DNA of 64,000 nucleotides from Planctomycetales bacterium (GTDB taxonomy: Bacteria > Planctomycetota > Planctomycetia > Pirellulales > Lacipirellulaceae). The position numbers and the translations under genes are program-made. Location: NCBI GenBank assembly GCA_020427155.1, contig JAGQOW010000011.1:1-64000 (forward strand), read 5' to 3'. The notes beneath the pieces are model-generated. The model saw only the letters and a program-made list of their open reading frames with translations, had not been told where the DNA came from and did no database searches. Positions 13,814-22,580 of this stretch are shown one piece after another; the stretch's first letter is position 1; each line of letters begins with the position of its first letter.

Positions 13814-14518
13814 ATGCCAAATTGGTGTGAAAACCGTCTTTCAGTCGCTGGACCGACAAGTGTCATCGCTGAAATTGTCAAAGCAGTAGGCTTGGAGCGT
13901 GGAGAGTTCGACTTCAATGGCATCGTCCCGATGCCAGCCGACCTTCACATTAACAAAGGATCTGCCACTGCTTGGGGTGAGGACGTGCTTTATGGTGATT
14001 GGAAGCGCGTTATTGAAATTCCGTGGATCCGAGAGAGGTTCTTTTCGGCCTTTGGAACCATCCCGGAGTATCGGGAGGAATTGGTCGCCATGATCGAACG
14101 CGTTCATGGGTGCTATGAAGAGCCTGGGGTTGATGCCGAATCGATCTTTGGCTTGAGCCTGCGTGATGCTCGCCGAGCAAAGCACAATGTCGAGCAATAT
14201 GGCTTCAAGGACTGGTATGACTGGTCAGTGGCAAAGTGGGGTACGAAGTGGAATGGCGGCGAGGTTGATGTTGAGTCGATGGAGCCGGAAAGCTTCACGA
14301 TCTACTTCTCTACTGCTTGGTCACCACCGGTTCCTGTCGTTGAGGCAATGTGTGAGCGATTCCCGGAGATCGAGGCTGAAATGTCGTATGCAGAAACTGG
14401 ATGTTGGTTTGCTGGCAAAGTCTACGGATCAGATGGTTGCATTTCTGATGAGCCTGCGGACGATGTCAAGGCATTCTGTGAGGACGAGTTCGGTCATGAA
14501 TTTGATTTAGATGACTAA
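13814..14518 (+). CDS. DUF1281 / YubB-like ferredoxin-fold protein
   Basis: A 234-residue protein beginning MPNWCENRLSVAGP, the signature opening of DUF1281 / Api92-like proteins common on conjugative plasmids and ICEs. Conserved features include GEFDFNGIVPMPADL, YDWSVAKWGTKWN and FSTAWSPPVPVVEAM. The C-terminus is acidic. The biochemical function is unknown. Last gene of the ICE processing module before the cargo; an AGCC/GGCT plus T-run terminator follows at about 14521. Confidence 0.8.
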   Translation: MPNWCENRLSVAGPTSVIAEIVKAVGLERGEFDFNGIVPMPADLHINKGSATAWGEDVLYGDWKRVIEIPWIRERFFSAFGTIPEYREELVAMIERVHGCYEEPGVDAESIFGLSLRDARRAKHNVEQYGFKDWYDWSVAKWGTKWNGGEVDVESMEPESFTIYFSTAWSPPVPVVEAMCERFPEIEAEMSYAETGCWFAGKVYGSDGCISDEPADDVKAFCEDEFGHEFDLDD

Positions 14519-14540
14519 GCAGCTAGCCTGGCTTTTTTCT

Positions 14541-14646
14541 TACACCCTTGCTGGGGATGACACCCCACAAGGGTGTTGTCATTTCAGTAGTGAGAAAACT
14601 TTGTCGGGAAAAACTACTCCCGACAATGGATTGGTTCCTCTGCTGG
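14541..14646 (+). ncRNA. Two leader-like hairpins with no downstream gene
   Basis: ACACCCTTG...CAAGGGTGT (14542-14576) and TTGTCGGGA/TCCCGACAA (14602-14626) followed by TGGATTGGTTCCTCTGCTGG have the plan of the structured leaders, but no plus-strand ORF follows before the convergent gene ending at 14690. They look like leaders whose genes were lost when the cargo was inserted. Confidence 0.45.
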
Positions 14647-14689
14647 TAATAGTCAAGTGAATTGGCTCAGATCAGACAGAAGCAGCAGA

Positions 14690-17600
14690 TCATGTTTTGT
14701 CGTCTGATGAACCGATAGCCTTCTTGCGGTTTTCAATTTCTTGTCGAACACGCTCGATTTCAAGCCGCTTGGCATCCTTGGTGCCCCAGCGGGGCGCTGA
14801 TTGTTTCTTGGCTTCGGCGGCAGCACGAAGCTGCATTTCGGCAGCAAGCCGATTGGCTTTGCGCTCCTCCAACTCCCGTATTTTGGCCGCTTCACGTTCG
14901 ACTAAGCGCTCAGCCGCTATGGGGATAGTGCGATCCGAAAGTCCGGCAAAGCTCAATAGCTGGTCAATATTGCCCCATGTGCTGATCCAGCCATCGTGGT
15001 AGGCGAACTCACTGATCAACGGCAGGTTGAGTGCCGTAAAAATCGGTATCCAGTCTTCCTCATTGCCCTGACGATGGCGCACGGCGAGCTTCGGATTGAA
15101 CTGGTAGCGTCCGCTCCCGACACGTAGAAAGAGTGAGCGGTTGTAAGCGTATTCGCGGTTAATCTCATTTCGAGACAGCACGCTGGACAGATGTTGGCGC
15201 TTGTTGCGCTCTGGCCGCACCACATTGGCCGGCAGGTGTTGCCAGGCATCCAGAATGATCTGGGTCTGGAATGCGCTGTCTGCATTGCGGCGAATCTTGC
15301 TGAAACGTGCCTTGAACAAGACCCACAAGGTCTGAAACAGGAAATATTCCGACAAATGCCGGTCGATACGCACCAAGCGATCACCGACATTGACATCGAT
15401 GCAGGAAGGCGCCAGTCGGTCATAAATCGCAGCCAGCGGTCCGGCAGCGAATTTTGCATCCTCGAATGCCTGGCGCAACGCCCAGTGCAGGGCGTTGTGT
15501 CCATAGTGATCGACGGCATCGCGGTCAGCACCACGCTCCAGCAAGGCTTCGACCAGTGCCACATTGCCGGCAGCGGCGGCAGCCATGAGAGGCGTCTGAT
15601 TCATTGACAGGCGATGATCGACGCCATACTGGTCGCACTGCTTGAGGATGTCCTTGAAGTGCTTGGCAAAGTAGGGAACGTAGCTCTTGCGGGCGAACAC
15701 GAGTCGTTGCTGATCAAAGGCGCGTGCCTGCTCGAATTTCGCCTCGACCGCCAGCCACTCGGCGAGTTGGGGTTCATCGTAGCAGATGGCAAAGTCAAAG
15801 AGTTGTTGCTTGCCCTTGCTGCCCGGACTCTGTTCGCGGAACACTTTGACCAGCAGATCCCGAACCTTGGCCTCGTCGAACACCGGCCAAGGTACCGGAA
15901 CCTGCTTCAGGATGGTGCGGCGGATCGCCTCTGCCTGCTCCTGCTTGCCTTGCAGTTCGAGTTTGCGCGCCTCCTTCTGCCAGTCCTCAAGGGTCGATGG
16001 CCTGGCCTCGATGCTGGTTTGACCCAGACTTAGGTCCAGCAGGCCGAACAACGCATGCCCGGTGTCCGACTCGATCAGGTAGATGTTCTTGATGGCCCGC
16101 GTTAGCGCCACATACAGGGCATTGACGAAGAACTTATAGACTTCCAGCGACTTGTCAGTCTTGTCCTTGGCACGCTTGTAATCCAGTGTCTCGACTGCCA
16201 GATCGGCCTTGGTTACGCCCTCGACGATATCGTTGAACTTGCCGCGATGATCGGAGATGAACCGGTAGAGCACGATGTTCTCGTATTCGAGACCCTTGGC
16301 TTCTTGGATTGAGAACAGCAGCGGCGTGGCGAAGTGCTTGCGGGCCTCAGCCTTGTCCTCGTCGCGCATCACCAGCACGGCAAACTGGGTGGATTGGCGA
16401 ATTTTCTGGTCCAGTTCGCGTTTGGCGGCATCCTTGTCGGGCATCAGCGCCACCTGACCGACCTCGCCGCCGACAGCCTGAACCAGGAAATTGCTCTCGC
16501 GGTCGATGGAGCCAAAGCGCCGCTGCTTGATTTTGAGCAGTTGATTGGCGACGCGTGTCGCTTCCAGTCCGTTGCGGAAATTGGTCGTCAGTACACGCAA
16601 CTCCTGTCGTTCAGCCAGCTTCGGGTCGGTCCAGAACAGGCTTTTGACCTGGGTCCAGGAGAAGAAATTGGGATGGACGATCTGGTTGGAATCCCCGCAG
16701 AGCAGGAAGTGGCCCGGCTTCTTCAGGGTTTTGAGTACCAGGGCGAGTTGCACGGTGGTGATGTCCTGCACCTCGTCGATGACCACGAAGTCGTAGCGGG
16801 GCGCAGCTCGGGTTTGCCAGTCGTGGGCGACGAGGTTGAGGTCATAGAGCTTCGCTTCCGTCAGCCATGCGCGATACTTTTCAAACAGGTCGTAGAGTTG
16901 ATCACGCCTCTCCTCGGGAAAAATCGATTGGCGTACCCCCAGTGCCCGATAGGCGTCGCGCGTCAGGACGCTACCCGCGCCGGCAGCTATCACGCCACGA
17001 ATCTCCTCGAACGCCTGATGGGCATCAATATCTTTGAAGCTTTGCCGCATGCGGAAATACCAAGCCGCGAAATCGCGCCAACTGGCCTCGCGTCCTGTCG
17101 GTACGTGGATTGACTCGACAAACTCCCGGTAGGACAGAAAGACAGCCTCCTGGCCGCTGTGCTCGAATCCGTTGGCGTAATAGAGATCGCGGGCACTTTG
17201 CGCCAGGAAAGCGGAATGGGTGACGTAAAGGACCTCACCCTCTGCATGCTTGAGTTTCTCCAGCGTCAGGGCGGTCTTGCCGCTGCCCGCACTGCCGACG
17301 ACCACCAAAGGAGCTGGCTGACGGTAAATGGTCTCCTGGATGTCGTCAAACGAGATCGGCTTGTCTAGCAGGTGAATCGCGGTACGCTCGGGATGGAGGT
17401 AGCGTAGTGTTTGTGCGTCCTTGATGGCTTCGTCGGCACCTATGTCGGGAATCTTGTTCTCGTCAATCGCCGCACCGCGCAGGAATCGCGACTTGTCGTA
17501 GTCGTGATTGGCAATCACCTCCAGCATTAGTGCGCAGACCTCATCTCCGTGGCGTACCAGTGAGAACAAGAGTCGGTCGGCGTCATCCAGTTTTGCCCGA

Positions 17601-17740
17601 TAGAACTTGCCGTGGTTTAGATTTGCAAGTTTTTTTACCTGGGCAGCACGGAAGTCGTGGCGGGCAATCGCCTCGGCTACCTTGCGATAACTGCTTTTGA
17701 CACGCGAGGTATCCAGACCGGTGTATTCGAGAATTTTCAT
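14690..17740 (-). CDS. RelE-like / UvrD helicase / ankyrin fusion protein
   Basis: A 1016-residue multidomain protein. Residues about 30-90 (HDFRAAQVKKLANLNHGKFYRAKLDD and onward) resemble a RelE/ParE-type toxin fold. A full SF1 helicase follows: Walker A GSAGSGKTAL (149-158), IDEVQD (321-326), LCGDSNQIVHPNFF, SIQEAKGLEYENIVL and YVALTRAIKNIYLIE. Ankyrin-like repeats lie at about 712-760 (TPLMAAAAAGNVALVEALLE). The last 80 residues are a charged coiled coil. It is alone in its transcription unit and marks the left border of the cargo. A defence role is plausible because helicase-toxin-ankyrin combinations occur in such islands, but none is proven. ATG 17740. Confidence 0.8.
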   Translation of the reverse strand: MKILEYTGLDTSRVKSSYRKVAEAIARHDFRAAQVKKLANLNHGKFYRAKLDDADRLLFSLVRHGDEVCALMLEVIANHDYDKSRFLRGAAIDENKIPDIGADEAIKDAQTLRYLHPERTAIHLLDKPISFDDIQETIYRQPAPLVVVGSAGSGKTALTLEKLKHAEGEVLYVTHSAFLAQSARDLYYANGFEHSGQEAVFLSYREFVESIHVPTGREASWRDFAAWYFRMRQSFKDIDAHQAFEEIRGVIAAGAGSVLTRDAYRALGVRQSIFPEERRDQLYDLFEKYRAWLTEAKLYDLNLVAHDWQTRAAPRYDFVVIDEVQDITTVQLALVLKTLKKPGHFLLCGDSNQIVHPNFFSWTQVKSLFWTDPKLAERQELRVLTTNFRNGLEATRVANQLLKIKQRRFGSIDRESNFLVQAVGGEVGQVALMPDKDAAKRELDQKIRQSTQFAVLVMRDEDKAEARKHFATPLLFSIQEAKGLEYENIVLYRFISDHRGKFNDIVEGVTKADLAVETLDYKRAKDKTDKSLEVYKFFVNALYVALTRAIKNIYLIESDTGHALFGLLDLSLGQTSIEARPSTLEDWQKEARKLELQGKQEQAEAIRRTILKQVPVPWPVFDEAKVRDLLVKVFREQSPGSKGKQQLFDFAICYDEPQLAEWLAVEAKFEQARAFDQQRLVFARKSYVPYFAKHFKDILKQCDQYGVDHRLSMNQTPLMAAAAAGNVALVEALLERGADRDAVDHYGHNALHWALRQAFEDAKFAAGPLAAIYDRLAPSCIDVNVGDRLVRIDRHLSEYFLFQTLWVLFKARFSKIRRNADSAFQTQIILDAWQHLPANVVRPERNKRQHLSSVLSRNEINREYAYNRSLFLRVGSGRYQFNPKLAVRHRQGNEEDWIPIFTALNLPLISEFAYHDGWISTWGNIDQLLSFAGLSDRTIPIAAERLVEREAAKIRELEERKANRLAAEMQLRAAAEAKKQSAPRWGTKDAKRLEIERVRQEIENRKKAIGSSDDKT

Positions 17741-17885
17741 GAAGCGGGGAGGACAAGTGCGAGAACAGGAATTCTCTCATGGGCGTCTGACCTGCCAGCT
17801 TTTCCGGTACGACATCTTGCGGATACGCTATCGTCTTGGCTAACGCTGAACAATGAGACTCCGATCAACAACCAAGGAGTCCATG

Positions 17886-18500
17886 ATGGAAACCATCAAC
17901 AAACGCGAAGCCTGGAACAAGGGCAAACTCGTTGGCCAGAAGCCACCGCTCAAGCCCAAGGACATCTGGGCCATCCGTATCCACTTGCATAACGCCCATT
18001 CGGTAAGGGACTTGGCGATGTTCAATCTGGCCATCGACAGCAAACTGCGAGGCTGTGATCTTGTCAGCCTGCGCGTGCGCGACATTACCCACGGGAGCCA
18101 GATACTTCCGCGCGCCATGGTCATTCAGCGCAAGACGCAGCGGCCAGTCCAGTTCGAGCTGACCGAGCCGACCAGAACGGCAGTGGCTGCCTGGCTAGAA
18201 AAGGCCCGCCTGCGAAGCGATCAGTACCTGTTCCCGAGCCGCATCGGCAGATCGCCACATGTCTCGACGCGCCAATATGCGCGGATTGTCCATCACTGGG
18301 TTGCAGCGGCCGGCCTGGACCCATCCGCCTACGGGACGCATTCGATGCGGCGCACCAAGGCAACGCTGATTTACAAGCGCACGAAGAACCTCCGAGCCGT
18401 TCAACTGCTGCTCGGCCATTCCAAACTGGAAAGCACCGTTCGGTACCTCGGTATTGAGGTTGATGACGCACTTGAAATATCTGAGCAGACTGAAATCTAA
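17886..18500 (+). CDS. Solo tyrosine recombinase, catalytic domain only
   Basis: A 204-residue recombinase with little beyond the catalytic domain, the size of FimB/FimE-type invertases. Motifs: Arg in SKLRGCDLVSLRVRDI, HSMRRTKATLIY (HxxR), LLGHSKLESTVRYLG (His and Tyr). ATG 17886 is six bases from AAGGAG; ATG 17883 is three. Divergent from the RelE-UvrD-ankyrin gene and at the edge of the catabolic cargo. It might invert or mobilise local DNA; I see no clear inverted pair of recombination sites around it. Confidence 0.85.
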   Translation: METINKREAWNKGKLVGQKPPLKPKDIWAIRIHLHNAHSVRDLAMFNLAIDSKLRGCDLVSLRVRDITHGSQILPRAMVIQRKTQRPVQFELTEPTRTAVAAWLEKARLRSDQYLFPSRIGRSPHVSTRQYARIVHHWVAAAGLDPSAYGTHSMRRTKATLIYKRTKNLRAVQLLLGHSKLESTVRYLGIEVDDALEISEQTEI

Positions 18501-18781
18501 CCGGCAACCTGCGGCTACACAGTGTTTTCCCTGTGTGGTCGCTTTCGGAAGTCATCCAGAACGTGAGCTTCAATCCTCAGCTGGCGTTTTGGCTGTTGCG
18601 GGGGCTGGTTTGTTCGTATAGCTGCCGGATAGCCTAGTTCGGGTAATCGGCCAATCCGGCCATTGGCCCGTTGTTGGGTTTAGGGCGACATAAGGTGCGT
18701 AAGCCGCCATTCAGCGGTTAATTAGCGTGCGCGTCGGCCGGCAACTCCAGACCCCAAACGTGGAGGCCAAAGGCGCTGGTC
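18501..18781. other. Intergenic region between convergent genes
   Basis: A weak CACAG/CTGTG hairpin near 18518-18535 could terminate the recombinase gene. Nothing else recognised. Confidence 0.3.
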
Positions 18782-19570
18782 CTAATGCTCCTCGCGACCC
18801 ACGAGTAGTCCTGACAACTGAACCGCCGCCAACCGCATCTTTGGCAGGAATTCCATCAACTCAACCAGGCCCATGCGAGCCGTTGCAGTATGGCAAACCA
18901 ATGCTGCCGCCATTTTCTTTTCGCGGTTCATTACGGGAACAGCGACACCGACCATCCCACGAACGAACTCCTCCTTGTCCTCTCCGATCATTTTTTCCCG
19001 TAAACGATCGAGTTCCTTTTCGAGCGCTCGTCGATCGGTCAGAGTTTGTGGAGTCATCCGGGTCAGCACCAAACGATCCAGCAATTCTTTTCTCTCCAGA
19101 AGGTTCATCTGAGCAAGAAACAGCTTTCCACCTGCTGTGCAATGCAAGGGATGACGCGACCCAGGCTCGATATTCAATCGTAGCGGCTCATGTGTTTCGA
19201 CGCGCTCAATGTGAATGACGCGATCACCATCCAGTGCGGTCAGGTTGCAGGTTTCGCCAAGCGACTGCACCAATGAACGCAGTACGGCCCGACAACTTCG
19301 TTTGAACGCACCGTTGCCAATCGTTCCAAGCGCGAGATTTGCCAGGCGAGGTCCGGGGACAAGGCTGTGCTCACCAGCGATCTTCATCACGTAGTTGTTT
19401 TCCACCAGCGAATCTATGATCCGGGCAAGTGACGCCTTGGGGATTTTGAGCCGCATGCCAAGTTGAGCGGCTGTGACTGGCTGGGTTGCGGCGGCGACGA
19501 GTTCAAGTACTTGAAGTACGCGAAGGTATCGCGCTTCTCCTTCCGTACCAGGGCTGTCGGTATGCGTCAT
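18782..19570 (-). CDS. IclR-family transcriptional regulator
   Basis: A 262-residue IclR regulator. The winged HTH lies at about 15-70 (RVLQVLELVAAATQPVTAAQLGMRLKIPKASLARIIDSL). The effector domain includes LTALDGDRVIHIERVETHEPLR, HPLHCTAGGKLFLA and GMVGVAVPVMNREKKMAAAL. It is divergent from the GMC oxidoreductase gene and probably controls the catabolic locus in response to a small organic acid. ATG 19570 is preferred; an in-frame TTG at 19582 lies against the GAGGA site. A CTCAA/TTGAG inverted repeat at 19585-19597 overlaps the start region and may be part of an operator. Confidence 0.88.
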   Translation of the reverse strand: MTHTDSPGTEGEARYLRVLQVLELVAAATQPVTAAQLGMRLKIPKASLARIIDSLVENNYVMKIAGEHSLVPGPRLANLALGTIGNGAFKRSCRAVLRSLVQSLGETCNLTALDGDRVIHIERVETHEPLRLNIEPGSRHPLHCTAGGKLFLAQMNLLERKELLDRLVLTRMTPQTLTDRRALEKELDRLREKMIGEDKEEFVRGMVGVAVPVMNREKKMAAALVCHTATARMGLVELMEFLPKMRLAAVQLSGLLVGREEH

Positions 19571-19746
19571 CTGGAAACTCAATCCTCAACTATTGAGACA
19601 AAAAACGATTCTTCGGTCCACTTTCCCGTTCCCGCTCGAAATCTCCTTGAGCCCTTCCTGCATGCCTCCTATTAATGCACAGGCGCGGCCGGATCGCAAT
19701 TCCCTTGGAGACCGGTCAAGACGCACAAGAACGAGGAGAGCGCTAG

Positions 19747-21357
19747 ATGCGCAATTTCGATTACGTGATCGTGGGGGCTGGCTCAGCCGGTTGCACCCTG
19801 GCCAATCGCCTGAGTGAAGGTGGCAAGTACTCCGTCTGCTTGCTCGAAGCTGGCCCGGCAGACCGGTATCCGTGGATACACATTCCCATCGGCTACGGGA
19901 AGACCATGTTCCACAAGGTCTACAACTGGGGCTTCGAGACAGAGCCCGATCCCAACCTTAACGGCCGCAAGGTCTATTGGCCACGCGGACGGGTATTGGG
20001 TGGGTCAAGTTCGATCAACGGGCTGATTTACATTCGTGGTCAGAAATACGACTACGACCTCTGGGCAGCCCAGGGAAACAAAGGGTGGAGCTGGGATGAG
20101 TGTCTGCCTTACTTCAAAAAGCTGGAGCATAACGACCTTGGCGAGTCGGCAACTCGCGGTGTTGGGGGGCCGATGTGGGCAACCACCGTACCCGGCGGTG
20201 ACAAGCTAGTCGATGCCTTCATTTCTGCGGCTGGAGCCTGCGGTGTCCCTCACGTAACGGATTTCAATGATGGGCGCCAGGAAGGGGTCGGCTATTTCCA
20301 ACTCAGCACTCGGCAGGGCTTTCGTTGTTCGACGGCTGTTGCCTACCTAAAACCTGCTCGCAACCGTACGAATCTGACGGTCGTAACCGGTGCCCAAGCC
20401 GCACGGATATTGTTCGAGGGGAAAAAGGCGATTGGCATCCAGTATCGCAAAAGCGGTGAAATGATTGACGTCAAAGCTAAGCGCGAAGTCATTCTGACCG
20501 CAGGCGCCATTCAGTCGCCGCACCTTCTGATGGTGTCTGGCATTGGTAATGGTGAGCACCTGTCGAAGCTCGGTATCCGTTCCATCCAGCATCTCGCCGG
20601 GGTTGGCGAGAACCTCCAGGATCACCTCCAGTTTCGACTCATGTATGAGGTGAGCCAGCCGATTACGATCAATGATCAGCTCAATTCGATCGTCGGGAAG
20701 GCAAAGATTGGCCTCAAGTGGATCTGGAATCGGTCCGGCCCACTGGCCATCGGTATCAATATGGGCGGGATGTTTTGCCGGGTTCTTCCCAAGGAAAGTA
20801 AGACACCGGATACGCAATTCCACTTTGCTACGCTGTCGGCGGATCACGCAGCAGGGCAGGTACATCCCTTCTCAGGCTGCACCTATTCAGTCTGCCAACT
20901 CCGACCAGAGTCTCGCGGTACGCTGCGACTGCGAACCGCCGATCCCTTCGACAGATTGGCGATTCATCCCAACTATCTCTCGTCGGATACGGACAAGCGA
21001 TTCGCTGTTGCTGCGGTGAATTTCGCACGAAAAGTTGCGAGCTCTGCGCCGATGAGCCAGTTCATGAAGCGCGAGTTTCGGCCAGGCCCTGATGTCAAGT
21101 CGGACGACGAGGTGCTTGCCTACTGCCGTGAGTATGGCACCACGATTTTCCATCCCTCTGGCACGGCCAAGATGGGTCCGGCCAGTGATTCGATGGCGGT
21201 CGTCGACGAGAAGCTTTGTGTTCATGGCGTTCAGGGGCTTCGCGTTGTCGATTGCTCGATCATGCCGACGCTGATTTCCGGAAATACCAATATCCCGACG
21301 GTGATGATCGCGGAGCGGGCCGCCGATTTCATCCTCGATACCGCCCGCCGTTCCTGA
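19747..21357 (+). CDS. GMC-family FAD alcohol oxidoreductase
   Basis: A 536-residue glucose-methanol-choline family flavoenzyme, resembling choline dehydrogenase-like alcohol dehydrogenases. The FAD-binding motif is at the start (FDYVIVGAGSAGCTLANRLSE, then LLEAGP). The GMC signature regions PRGRVLGGSSSINGLIYIRG and LTAGAIQSPHLLMVSGIG are present, as is the C-terminal catalytic block (HPSGTAKMGP ... VVDCSIMPTLISGNTNIPTVMIAERAADFI). It would oxidise an alcohol intermediate to an aldehyde. ATG 19747 follows GAGGAG. First gene of the operon with the split ThDP enzyme. Confidence 0.93.
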   Translation: MRNFDYVIVGAGSAGCTLANRLSEGGKYSVCLLEAGPADRYPWIHIPIGYGKTMFHKVYNWGFETEPDPNLNGRKVYWPRGRVLGGSSSINGLIYIRGQKYDYDLWAAQGNKGWSWDECLPYFKKLEHNDLGESATRGVGGPMWATTVPGGDKLVDAFISAAGACGVPHVTDFNDGRQEGVGYFQLSTRQGFRCSTAVAYLKPARNRTNLTVVTGAQAARILFEGKKAIGIQYRKSGEMIDVKAKREVILTAGAIQSPHLLMVSGIGNGEHLSKLGIRSIQHLAGVGENLQDHLQFRLMYEVSQPITINDQLNSIVGKAKIGLKWIWNRSGPLAIGINMGGMFCRVLPKESKTPDTQFHFATLSADHAAGQVHPFSGCTYSVCQLRPESRGTLRLRTADPFDRLAIHPNYLSSDTDKRFAVAAVNFARKVASSAPMSQFMKREFRPGPDVKSDDEVLAYCREYGTTIFHPSGTAKMGPASDSMAVVDEKLCVHGVQGLRVVDCSIMPTLISGNTNIPTVMIAERAADFILDTARRS

Positions 21358-21375
21358 CCTACGACAGAGGACACC

Positions 21376-21933
21376 ATGTCAGCTCTTGCCAAAGAAAACC
21401 CCATGAAGCAATTCTCGAAGCATTCGGTATCCGCGCAAGCGATGGTCGATGCATTCAAACGCTGCGGAATCGATTACGTCACGACCGTGCCGGACATGGT
21501 CCAGATCGCGCTGCATCAGTTGCTCGATAGCGGTGAGTCGGGTCTCAAGGTAGTCCATTGCACTACGGAGGACCAGGCTATCGAGGTGGCCGGCGGACTC
21601 TATGCCGGCGGAAAGAACGTTGCCGTGATCGTTCAGAACCAGGGCCTTTACGCCGGCATCAACAGCTTGCGCGCACTTGGCCTCGACTCAAAGGTGCCGT
21701 TGCTTTTCGTCATCGGTCAATTTGGCCGGGAGTTCTCCAATCTCGGAGGCAATCCGCGCGACTCGAAGCGACGGGTGGTTTTCCTGCTTGAGCCCTTGCT
21801 GGAAACGCTTGGCGTTCCTTACTGGCGTCTGGAAGGTCCCGACGATATGGGGAATGTCGAAGCCGCCTGGAAGGCTTCCCGTGAGCGTAGCGGTCCAGCC
21901 GCGCTGATCGTTGGACACTTCGTCGGCTGGTAA
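21376..21933 (+). CDS. Split ThDP-dependent decarboxylase, alpha subunit
   Basis: A 185-residue protein equal to the N-terminal pyrimidine-binding domain of ThDP enzymes (MVDAFKRCGIDYVTTVPDM, HCTTEDQAIEVAGGLYAGG with the ThDP-activating Glu, QNQGLYAGINSL). The split layout resembles sulfopyruvate decarboxylase (ComD/ComE) and phosphonopyruvate decarboxylase. It should pair with the next gene's product to decarboxylate a 2-oxo acid to an aldehyde; the substrate is not evident. ATG 21376 follows AGAGGA. 30 bases separate it from the beta gene. Confidence 0.85.
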   Translation: MSALAKENPMKQFSKHSVSAQAMVDAFKRCGIDYVTTVPDMVQIALHQLLDSGESGLKVVHCTTEDQAIEVAGGLYAGGKNVAVIVQNQGLYAGINSLRALGLDSKVPLLFVIGQFGREFSNLGGNPRDSKRRVVFLLEPLLETLGVPYWRLEGPDDMGNVEAAWKASRERSGPAALIVGHFVGW

Positions 21934-21963
21934 GGCCCGGAACAATCTGAGGAGCCCACAACT

Positions 21964-22572
21964 ATGAAAACTCTCGATGCTTGCAAGATCCTTGACGCAC
22001 ATCGCGATGATGCGATTGTCGTTTGCACCATGGGCGCCATGAATGCGCTCGACAAGCTTCCGCTGAATCCACTGACGATGGCCTGCGTTCCTCTGATGGG
22101 CGGGGCTGCATCAATAGGTCTGGGTCTGGCGCTGGCGCGCCCTGAACGTAAGGTCTTCGTGTTTGACGGGGACGCGAGTTTGCTAATGGAGCTTGGGGGG
22201 CTGGTATCCATCTCCCATGCCAGGCCAAAGAACCTGTACCACTTCGTTTTTAACAACAGCATCCAGTTTGCAGGGCTGGGCAATCTGGAGACCCCGGGTG
22301 CTCGCAGTGCCGACCTGGTTGCGATGGCAAAAGCCTGTGGGTTCGAAGCCGCTCAGCGCATCGATGCACTGGATGATCTTGAGTCCCGATTGAAGGGGAT
22401 TTTGGCCGGCCCCGGACCTTCCTTCGTCGAGGTGGTCGTCGAGTACGACGCGCCGGCCCTTGGCACGGAGAATCCGGCAGTGGAGATGACCGACGAGCGC
22501 TTCACCAGAATGGGAGACGAGATCCGACGGATCCGCCACCATCTCGGCTGTGACGCGGCGGTTGCCGCCTGA
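21964..22572 (+). CDS. Split ThDP-dependent decarboxylase, beta subunit
   Basis: A 202-residue C-terminal ThDP-binding domain. The diphosphate/Mg motif is VFDGDASLLMELGGLVSISHARPKNLYHFVFNNS (GDG...NN), preceded by PLMGGAASIGLGLALARP. It completes the decarboxylase begun by the alpha subunit. ATG 21964 follows GAGGAG. It ends eight bases before the convergent GntR gene. The closest known analogues act on sulfopyruvate or phosphonopyruvate, but the neighbourhood lacks xsc or phosphonate genes, so another 2-oxo acid is possible. Confidence 0.85.
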   Translation: MKTLDACKILDAHRDDAIVVCTMGAMNALDKLPLNPLTMACVPLMGGAASIGLGLALARPERKVFVFDGDASLLMELGGLVSISHARPKNLYHFVFNNSIQFAGLGNLETPGARSADLVAMAKACGFEAAQRIDALDDLESRLKGILAGPGPSFVEVVVEYDAPALGTENPAVEMTDERFTRMGDEIRRIRHHLGCDAAVAA

Positions 22573-22580
22573 TAGATCGG

